Below are positions 56,133-64,000 of a stretch of 64,000 nt of DNA, in pieces. This DNA comes from Mesorhabditis belari (lineage: Eukaryota > Nematoda > Chromadorea > Rhabditida > Rhabditidae). How positions within the stretch are numbered: position 1 is the first letter of the stretch; each line of letters opens with the position of its first letter. The position numbers and the translations under genes are program-made. The notes beneath the pieces were generated by a model, which saw only the letters and a list, made by a program, of their open reading frames with translations, ran no database searches and was not told where the DNA came from. The stretch lies in the NCBI GenBank assembly GCA_958450365.1, contig CAUEEP010000100.1, forward strand, positions 171,247-235,246, written 5' to 3'.

Positions 56133-57156
56133 ATGGCAAAAATTCCATTCGAGATGCCCAATCTTCTCAACTTCCCGATGAGCAAAATCTGCTACGATCT
56201 GAAGCTGGAAGCGGTGGAGGAAATGGATACGCAGGATATCGTCGAATTGATGAGGACCAACAAGGAATTTCCGCTCCATTCTCATCTATCGACCATGGAT
56301 GATCTTCCGGAACGCGCGTCGATTCGATCATCTTTCATCCCTTCTATGTTATTGAAACGAAAATTTCTCCAGAATTGTCGCGGATGTTTGATCTCCGTTT
56401 TGAAATGGCCATCCTCAAAAAAATTCGCCATTGTTCGAATTTATTGATCGAGCATGAAGGCTATTCGCCGACCGATGAAGAAACGAAAATGATCTCGGGA
56501 AATGCTCGCATGTTTGGATTCGATTGGGAGATCAGACCCGCCAAGAACTATGATACTCTTTGCAAATACTTGTCGACATTCAAGGGAAGCATCGTCGATC
56601 GAATTCATTTGGATCTCAGTTGGTATCGATGGAAGGGAGATGATGAGAATTATCGCTTTCTTTTGAACTTTTTCCAAAACAGGATCAACAATTGTTAGGA
56701 GATCTGGTTGAAAGGACGTGCTGAGGAAGTTTACTTTTTTCGCAAGTTTTTTCTGGAAACCAAAGTCAAAGTAATAGTTTTTGACCTCATCAATGAGCCA
56801 CTCCGACCAGAATGTGCAGAAATGCTGATTCGTTGGATTGTCCAACGGAATTCCGAGTCAAAATCGAGGTGCAGCGATTTGAAACACATTTACAAATACT
56901 GACTTGAAGCTCTTCACAAATTGGCCCGGAATTCGAGAAGTCGACGAAGAAAGGAAAGCGAAAACTTGGAAAATGATGCTCGAAACTCTCAAAAACTTTT
57001 CAACTGCACAAAACGAAACCGACTCAAGCATTAAACCTATCCATTATCGTAGTGAAAAGCATTGACAGTGAACGGGAATGCATCTACATCGTTTACAAAC
57101 ACGATAGCGATCCCTACCTGCGCTTCCTTGCCAAAAATGTGCCTATCGAAATTTGA
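56133..57156 (+). pseudogene. F-box-like family B copy B3, several lesions
   Basis: Starts MAKIPFEMPNLLNFPMSKIC. Compared with B1: a one-base insertion near 56270, TAG for AAG at 56696-56698, a 2-bp deletion near 56843, and TGA for TGG at 56880-56882. It keeps CGA where B1 has its nonsense codon. The end matches FLAKNVPIEI. Clearly non-functional. Confidence 0.8.
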
Positions 57157-58287
57157 AGTTTTGATTACGAGATTTTGCTTAGTACCTGAATTTAGTCTGT
57201 GATGTTTTTTCGTGATATGTGATCATTTTTGTGATTTTTTGAGCGTTCTACTCTGTCTATGCAGAAATAAATACTTGGCTCTAATCTACAAAACCAAATG
57301 AAATAGCGTCTGGCTTCAACGCTTTATGTATTTATTGAAGAGTTTGTATTGGTTCTAAGCTTCAGAAACGCCAATGAAGCTATGATACATTTTTGATCGA
57401 ATTGGCTTCTGCGGAACATACGTGAAGGAGAGGAGATCGGAGAATTGAGCTGAAATATAACAGAGAAAGGACCCCAAGCTAGGGTAACAAAGAAGTCTGA
57501 GGACAATGAGAACCATTTGGCGATTGAAGTGCCTATAGCTAGGCAAGGCATTAAGTTGTCATTGGATTTCAAGGTACTCAAAGGTACAAGGTACTCAAAA
57601 CTACAAAGTTAGTGCTGAGCCTTGCTTGATTGACATTTACTACAGGGTTTGAGGAAAGTACTATTAGAAGTAATATTTTATTGATTTGTCAGCTCGATCG
57701 CGCGAGCAGCCTAGAGAACAGAGAGCTTTGCTTGCAATGACAATAAAACCGATCTTTTGATGAATCTTTATGACAAACCCTATAATCTTAATAAGAAAAG
57801 TTTAAATATTTGTCTTACTATTGTTTTCACTTCTCCTTTGTCTTTCCTGAACCTGAATGTAGCGGCTCAGTGGACGAAGGGGACGCACCCATCTTCTTTG
57901 TAAGCTTACCGTATTCTTGCCAGAAACTAGAGGGCTTCGACTTGTCATTTGCTAATCTTAATCATCACGCAATATCTTTAAAGAAATTTCGGAGATCTTT
58001 CCATTTCGAGAGAAATTTCAATTGTTTTGATTGATAAGCTGGCATGACAAAACAAAGGGAGGCTCCGAAGAATAAATTATTGAATTTCCCGATAAGAGGT
58101 CGTAGTTTTGAGAGCGTGAGAAAAAGGGGCAAAGGCGAATTGAGCTCTGAGGAATCCTGATGTAAATGCTTACAATTCTGCCGTATAAGAGAGTTTCCGT
58201 TTCGAGGATATTCATCACAGCTTATCAAGGATTTAGGATCGAGAATAGCTATTCTAGTGAACTTCTCACAAGATTCTCAATTGCAGA
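57157..58287. repeat. Family B 3' block and arm sequence; no gene recognised
   Basis: 57157-57560 is the 3' block and reversed dispersed block. 57560-58287 is arm sequence shared with 13838-14720, including a conserved short frame (MSYYCFHFSFVFPEPE, 57810 on) seen on both arms. Its coding status is doubtful. Confidence 0.45.
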
Positions 58288-59177
58288 ATGTTCAAGCTGA
58301 AAGTCGTTCTCTTCTTCTCCGCCGTTTTCGTCTTTTCGGTCATCAGCGGAGCTCCCGTTGAGAACAATGCGCCAAAAGTGGTTTGTTGCTTTCTTGATAA
58401 TGATTTGAGGAGGATAAAAGTTAAAACTTGTTAATGCTAATTTGTTGAAAGCTGCTAATTATCTGATCATTTGATTGTATTTTCTATTGCAGACTGATCA
58501 AGAAATCAAATAGAATAGCATTGATTCTGCCTGTTCTATGGGTGAAGAAATTTATGCCCAGTCAAAGACTGAAACCAAATTCTTATTACTCTTTCAGAAA
58601 GCTGCGTGCAGCAAGGTGTGCGGACAAGGCGAGAAATGCGAAACGACCTGCCAGAATACATGGGGGAGAATTGTGGGGATGTCATGATGAGTGCAAGCCG
58701 ATCGTCGAACAGCTCAGCAACAAGGCCGTTGTGAGTCTCGTTTAGCCTTTTTGCAAACATTAAATTATCCATTGGATAGATCCCTATTGCTTAGAGGGGA
58801 ATGAAAAGAGTCATTTCAAATTTCAACTTTTAAACGCACGTAATGTTGGCTTTATGGATGTACAACGGCTTGACTTGAAATACTCATCCTTTTCAATCAG
58901 CTTTTCAATTTTTTGTTAGATCCTGAATTCCAATTTGAAACTCTCGACTTCCAAGCCTAGAAATAAAAACAAGTTACAAAAATTGAAAGAAAACACCTAA
59001 GTAGAGCTAGTTATATGTGTAATGCAGCGAATGTTTCAGAATGCGGACTGCCAAAAGGATTCGGATTGCGGTGTGGGCGAGAGCTGCGTGCAACAATGCT
59101 ATCCACAATATTGGAACTACTGTGACAACGTTTGTCGCCAAAAAGTCCAAATCGAAGCGACCGTCAAGAAGGCTTAA
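58288..59177 (+). CDS. Secreted protein with two six-cysteine domains
   Basis: Exon 1 58288-58380 (signal peptide MFKLKVVLFFSAVFVFSVIS), exon 2 58598-58730 after CTCTTTCAG, exon 3 59040-59177 after ATGTTTCAG; AATAAA follows at about 59180. All phases are 0. The mature protein has two related domains: C-x3-C-x5-C-x3-C-x9-C-x3-C (exon 2) and C-x5-C-x5-C-x3-C-x7-C-x3-C (exon 3, DCQKDSDCGVGESCVQQC...). About 120 aa. Exon 2 is one base too long at a G-run (GGGGG at 58665-58669; GGGG in the left copy), which would shift the frame unless it is an assembly error. Role unknown; two disul­fide-stabilised domains suggest an extracellular peptide or inhibitor. Confidence 0.65.
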
Positions 59178-59179
59178 AA

Positions 59180-60030
59180 ATAAAGATCGAATCTTAATAA
59201 AAACTTATTCCGTATTTGAAAAGCGCATGAAGTATTTTTGAGAAAGTATTTTAGCATTTTTAAAAAAATTTACCGTTTGAATGAATCGTTTTTGAGCATA
59301 GCCGGCCCAGATTTCATGCCAAATGAGATTCCGATCTCGCCGTCATTTCAAGTCGGAACCCAACTGTTCCGGACACCCCTAAACGAGCCACTTATGCTTT
59401 GCCAATCAAAGAGGCAGGCCCATCAGTCGATTAGGGGCTTATGAAACACCGACAAGCGAGACAGTTAAGAGAACAGTTCAAGATTTCGAAGACCTCTAAG
59501 TAAGCTATGGACTACAATTGAGAGTCTGACAGCACCCAAGTTCGAGTTCTGAAAGACAAGCTTCACGGACTCGGGTGACTCATTGATGAGAGAAAAGGGA
59601 AGCTTGCTGTTAAGAAATCGATTCTTCTCTTCTCCCAGAAAATGATTGGTGCTATTTTATCTAATAATAGTGCACTCTCTAATAGTATTATTCGGGAGGC
59701 GGTTGAAAAAATATTAGTGCACCTTTGAACCCGCATTTATTTATTTCATTTAGTGCTTCTTTTTCATCTAAGCATTGATAGAACCAATCAAATCACCCCA
59801 TAGAAACCGCCCAAACTATTGCACAAGTACAGGAGCTCTTTCGTTATTTCAGTTTATTCAAACAGTTCAAATGAGACTTCTCGCAGTCGCATCCATCGAT
59901 TTCTTTTGCTGATGACCCGCGTTGTCTACAGGGGATACATATAATACATGGAACCAATCTTTGTGCCATCTGTTCGAAACAGCTGTATACCTCGGATCGC
60001 TATTACTTGTTGTTAGATCAAGCAGACTAA
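59180..60030. repeat. Mostly empty; diverged leader fragment at 59460-59660
   Basis: 59200-59450 shows nothing recognisable. 59460-59660 is a diverged leader piece (TCTTCTCCCAGAAAATGATTGG end). 59771-59835 matches 19505-19570 near copy A3 and module M. Confidence 0.4.
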
Positions 60031-60038
60031 TTCAATAC

Positions 60039-60620
60039 CTATATAAATACTTTTTCATTTTCTCCCGAACAAAAGCCGAGTAAAAGCAGGAGATAGCCGC
60101 CAAAAGCGAGAGCTAAGAGGACGATGAGGAGAGCGCGAATACACCTGCACCGTTGTGAGGTAACAAAGGTAAGGTAACAAACAAAACGCTTGAAACATCG
60201 TGTCGTTCTCTCACCGGAAGCTCTCAAAGAGAGAAAAAGCGAATCGTTTAAATACTTCACAAGATTTAAGACTTTTGAGCCTGTACTCAACCCATCTAAA
60301 ACTACATTATGGATCCAGCCAGATCGATTTTGTTATTTCTGGATCACAACTAGTATCTTTACACACTTTTTACTACTTATGCTACATTATAAAAGCAGCC
60401 CCTTTAGGTTCAAACTCTACGACGACGCACCCCCGACTTCTCCTCCATGTGCGAGCCGTCTTCCTTCAACAAAGCCATCCTTTTGGTGTTTTCGATCGGA
60501 TTGATACTATGTCTCGTCTACCAACTCATCATCTCCATTTCTCTTTGTCCATAAGTTAGTTGTCCAGATTATTCATTTATCATATGTAGCCAATGGCCTC
60601 AGCTCAGCTTCCCGAGCTTT
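60039..60620. repeat. Module M, copy 3
   Basis: Minus-strand hydrophobic frame RCRCIRALLIVLLALAFGG (60060-60160), TATAAAAG at 60388-60395, and a plus-strand frame AILLVFSIGLILCLVYQL that is frameshifted after SISLC by one T in CTCTTTGTCC. Confidence 0.6.
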
Positions 60621-60639
60621 TGAGATTTTAAATTTTTTT

Positions 60640-61445
60640 CAATTTACAAAAGAAAAGGGACAGCTTGGTTACAAAACTTTCGAAAGAAATAAGCCATTTT
60701 GCGCTTCCGGACGATTCAGAAGAAAACTATTTTGCAAGGTTGGTTGCGCAAAAGGTGCAGGCCCTGAAATTTATTTTCTACCTTTGGGCGTCGCATTACC
60801 TCTCCACTCTTTTTTTCTTTTTTTTTCCCATTTTTGATAAAATTACGCTATTACTTTTACTTTGCACGCTTATAACTTTTTTACAGAGTGCTCATCAGCG
60901 AATTCGGGATCAGCGTGAAATTCCGGGTCGAATGATAGATGGCTCACGTGTCATTCCGGCCACCACGTCCTTGGCATTCCGTTGGCATTGAACGGAAAGT
61001 AACTTTTGATTAGGCTCAGTTTACAATTGGCCAAAGACGACAGTTTCCATTCAAACACTTGGTAAATTCAATTTTGGTAAATTCCTATGTCCCGTAAATG
61101 CTGCGAGTAGAACTTCACTCCATGGGACGAGAAGAAGAGAGGAGACAAGATCGCAGAATTGAGCTGAAAATTATGTACTATCTCTTGGCGTGCATTACCG
61201 CTCCACTCTTTTTGCCTTTATTTTACCATTCTTTGATATTAAAAATTACCTTATGACTTTTGCTTTGCAGCTGATAACTCTTGACAGGGTGCTCATCGGC
61301 AGATTCGGAATCGGCGTGAAATTCAGCGTCGAATGGTAGATGGTTCGTGTGATTCGGCCACGACGCCGGGTTGGCATTCCCTTGTTAATATTTTTTCTTT
61401 GCCTTCTAATTGAACACCGATTCGGTTCGAAGTTTCGTTGAACGG
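60640..61445. repeat. Leader fragment and two reversed R2 repeats
   Basis: 60640-60740 is distal leader. 60760-61060 and 61130-61440 are two R2 copies in tandem, both in reverse relative to 5180. No gene. Confidence 0.5.
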
Positions 61446-61459
61446 TTTGCATTTGCATT

Positions 61460-61640
61460 GCATTGAATGACATCTTCGAAACATTAAAATTTATTGGTAA
61501 GAGCTTTCGATGGACCAACAATCCCTCTCAATTCATGCCTCATTGATTGAAAGAAGAACAACTGAATGGGCAAGAGATTCTCATTTCAATTTGCCGGACA
61601 GCTCGAAACAGGAACAATCAGAGAGTTCCGCTGTCCAAGA
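61460..61640 (+). pseudogene. Small heat shock gene fragment (copy 3)
   Basis: Exon 1 sequence (AATGACATCTTCGAAAC ... GATGGACCAACAATCC) is joined directly to exon 3 sequence (CTCTCAATTCATGCC onward), skipping exon 2 and both introns. The junction is not at splice sites, so it is a genomic deletion rather than a retrocopy. Confidence 0.7.
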
Positions 61641-61649
61641 GCTCTCAAC

Positions 61650-62850
61650 TACCCTATTCCAGGAACTTTCTCTTTACCACACATTTTTTTCTGTGCTTCT
61701 TTTTTTATTTAAATGTTTCTCAACTCTTATTTTTTTAGATCTTATTTTGCTGTGTGATTTTGCTTTTGTGAATACTTTAATAAAATTCTTGTATTCTTAG
61801 TTTAAAGCAAAAACACGTTTAAACAAGATAAACAATCAAGATATGTATAACGTCATCCAGAAACAAAATAAGCGCGAAGTTTTGGCACAAAAATTTCAAC
61901 ACTGAATACGAAAAAAATGCGCTATTGGCGTTTTCTGGATGGGATCTCCCATATTTTTATTTCACCCTCGCCCCTCCCCCGAAATCTAAAAATGGGTCCT
62001 GGCATTGAAAAGTTCAATAAAATAGGTTCTTTGGCTTCAAGCGCTACTTGTAACTATTTACAGCATTTACAGGTTGATAACTTCACTCAAAGAAACTCAA
62101 AGCTTCACTCACCCACTGCTCGAAGCTTTGAGGAAGTCTTTTCCAAAATAATTAATATCCTTAAGATTGCGAAGACACACTGAATTAGCCAGAAATGCAG
62201 ATTTCTGTGGCTGAAAATAGTCACAATTACCTTACCTCCGCTACTTACGTTTTCAAAGTCTATGACAAAGTTAACAAGCTAATTTACCACAAAAACATAT
62301 GACAATGACACGGCCACTTTAATGCCGTGCCTAGCTATCAACACTTCAAATCGCCAAAAAGACTGTCATTCTCCTCAAATTTGTTTTGTTACCTAGCTTA
62401 AGGCCCTTTGTTGTTGCAATCTTTCGATCAAACATGGAACAAAGCACTAAAGAAGTAAGGCCATAATGCGACACCAAGAGATGGTAAACAATATTTCAGC
62501 TCAATTCTGCGAGCTCCTCTTTTCACGTCTCTTCAACCGAGACCGAATTCGATCGAAAATGTATCACGAGTCCATTGGTGTTTTCAGAATTCAAAAACAA
62601 AGTCAAATCCTTCAATAAATAGATGCAGCGTACAGGTCGAACGCTATTACATTTGATTTTATTGATTGAAGGAAGTATTCCGTATAGACTGAGTAAAGGT
62701 GAAAAAAAAAAACAGAAAATAGTACTCATATCACAATAAAGCATCACTAAACAAAATGGCGTACTCAAACTTCAAACTTCGGCAGGCACATTTTGGCAAA
62801 AGGAAGTAGGTGCCATAGACTAAATAAGTGCTGTCATAAAAGTAAGGAAT
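61650..62850. repeat. sHSP 3' flank, module M/dispersed fragments, reversed family A 3' block
   Basis: 61660-61860 matches the sHSP 3' flank. 61970-62020 is the sHSP exon 2-edge-like piece. 62200-62650 is the dispersed block with damaged frame. 62650-62850 is the family A 3' block. No gene. Confidence 0.5.
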
Positions 62851-62854
62851 CAAC

Positions 62855-63584
62855 TCAATTGTTAATTTGGGATTGTCGGGAAATAGGCCACCTTAGTCAC
62901 AAATAACTCAAGTTGCGTCTTCGATAGTGCCGAATAAACTGTCGGATAATCAGGATGACGATAAAGATCCACTGAGATCATTTTTGCCATTTTGAAGACT
63001 TCCATTGATCAAAGACAACGCCAAGTTGTTGATGTATCTCTTTCCGTAAATCGAAAAACCTCAACGATGCTCGATTGGTGACTTCAGCTTTTTAAATTCC
63101 ACAAACAATCCGTTTAAATTCCCATTAACTTCCAAGTCGTCGACTTGTTTCAAATTGGCAAGGCCTTCTTGAGTGCCGAAAGTTCAATGCATCCATTTCC
63201 ATTTTCACCAAGGAAATGTTCAAAAACGAACATCGTTCCACCTGTGACAGGAGAAAACCATGTGTAAAGTCATAAAATGGAAGAGGCGTTGATTCAGCGA
63301 ATTTCTTGATGAAGACTTTATCCTCCCATCCATCCCATCCTCACATCACGCCCTCGTCATCCAGACTTTCTCCGACCCATCTCGACCCTATCAATGGATT
63401 TGCTTTCCAAAGATCCGTGTTGGTTTCTGGAGAAGAATCCATCGAAATCTTCTGTCAACTTTCATCAATGCAGGCACATTTTTTTGGTTCCAATGCCTCG
63501 ATTACTTCCAAAACCAAATCGTAGCAGAGTTTGTCCATCGGAAAGTTGAGAGAAGGTGGGCATCTCGAGTGGAAGTTCTGCCAT
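62855..63584 (-). pseudogene. F-box-like family A copy A9
   Basis: Start codon at 63584 (MAELPLEMP), but a one-base insertion near 63555 shifts the frame at once and more indels follow. After the codons for STIEL the rest of the gene, about 100 codons, is deleted, joining directly to the 3' untranslated block at about 62855. Confidence 0.7.
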
Positions 63585-64000
63585 TCTGCCTGAAAATTGA
63601 AAATTAGAAAGAACAATCTGTAAATATATGACAGAAAACTTGGCTACAAAACAAAGACAATCAACAAGGTGGGGAGAAATGCGAGGTTTAGCTAAAGTTT
63701 GATAAAATCTTTATATCTCTAAAAATTGTGATGATCTTTAGTGCATAAGCAACAATAATCAAAGTTTTACATCTAAAAGGAGCTAAATTTAACTCAAAAT
63801 ATTTTAACAGTCACGCTCCTTTTAAGCAAAAACTGTGTCGTAGACCAAAAATAGCTGATTTGTCATCAAAACAATGTTTAAACTAAGGAAGATCTGCGCT
63901 TAGAAAGATTTAAAAGTCTATTCTAACAAGGAACAACTCAAAAGCTCAAATTATGGCAGGAAAAGATCAGCAATAACTTTCGGGAAGAGAAGAATGATTT
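63585..64000 (-). promoter_or_regulatory. Conserved leader of A9 (runs off window)
   Basis: Leader block with a changed core (AAAACTGTGTCGTAGACC at 63832-63849) and an acceptor beside the ATG. Cut by the window end. Confidence 0.4.

Larger units (their letters stand above)
55060..58843. repeat. Right arm of large inverted duplication
   Basis: Reverse complement of about 13285-17240. It carries family B copy B3 and the complete cysteine-rich gene, whose last exon lies just beyond the arm end. About 195 bp present in the left arm is missing at about 57690. Confidence 0.85.

Noticed and set aside
58493..58592. An extra exon of the cysteine-rich gene after TTGCAG
   Set aside because: Using it introduces a stop in the right arm; skipping it gives a clean phase-0 join from exon 1 to the cysteine domain in both arms.
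1..64000. CRISPR arrays, prokaryotic operons, ribosomal RNA genes
   Set aside because: No regularly spaced direct repeats of that kind, no Shine-Dalgarno-led gene clusters and no rRNA-like sequence; spliceosomal introns show a eukaryote.

Overview
The window is AT-rich eukaryotic DNA, most likely from a nematode. Evidence: introns of about 40-75 nt with TTTCAG-type acceptors, acceptors just upstream of start codons, expanded F-box-like genes, a DUF229 gene, a class-16-type small heat shock gene, and many Tc1/mariner remnants. I cannot name the species. Exon models below were built by eye from splice signals and family resemblance; no search was run.

Layout. (1) 1-34 kb and 49-64 kb are a recent-duplication landscape. 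The main unit is a single-exon F-box-like gene of about 350 codons (family A; a relative, family B, is also present). Each travels with a conserved leader of about 550-700 bp and a conserved 3' block. I count nine larger family A copies plus fragments. One (21328-22377) is complete and intact inside the window, one (1-1097) is open but cut by the window edge, and the rest carry private lesions. All three family B copies are broken. Between them lie two copies of a small heat shock gene, a repeated TATA-driven module with a hydrophobic ORF, Tc1/mariner pieces, and a pair of inverted arms of about 3.8 kb (13.3-17.2 kb and 55.1-58.8 kb) carrying family B and a secreted cysteine-rich peptide gene.

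(2) 34-49 kb is older single-copy sequence. It holds a complete 11-exon gene for a glutathionyl-hydroquinone reductase (Ecm4/Xi-class GST) on the minus strand, 38844-44294. Its introns hold several foldback and mariner-type elements. Further along, also on the minus strand, are four to five exons of a DUF229 gene (46080-48374), a secreted-protein first exon (35545-35625), and an unrecognised multi-exon candidate (37451-38022).

(3) 51.9-54.8 kb holds a nearly complete Tc1-like transposon with 225-bp terminal repeats and remains of a serpentine-receptor-like gene.

The genes do not form an operon. The F-box-like family would act in substrate recognition for ubiquitin ligases, the small heat shock genes in stress protection under heat-shock elements, and the reductase in quinone/glutathione chemistry. 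The strongest observations are the reductase in an apparent animal genome, the large inverted duplication, and the record of family A/B birth, fusion and decay.
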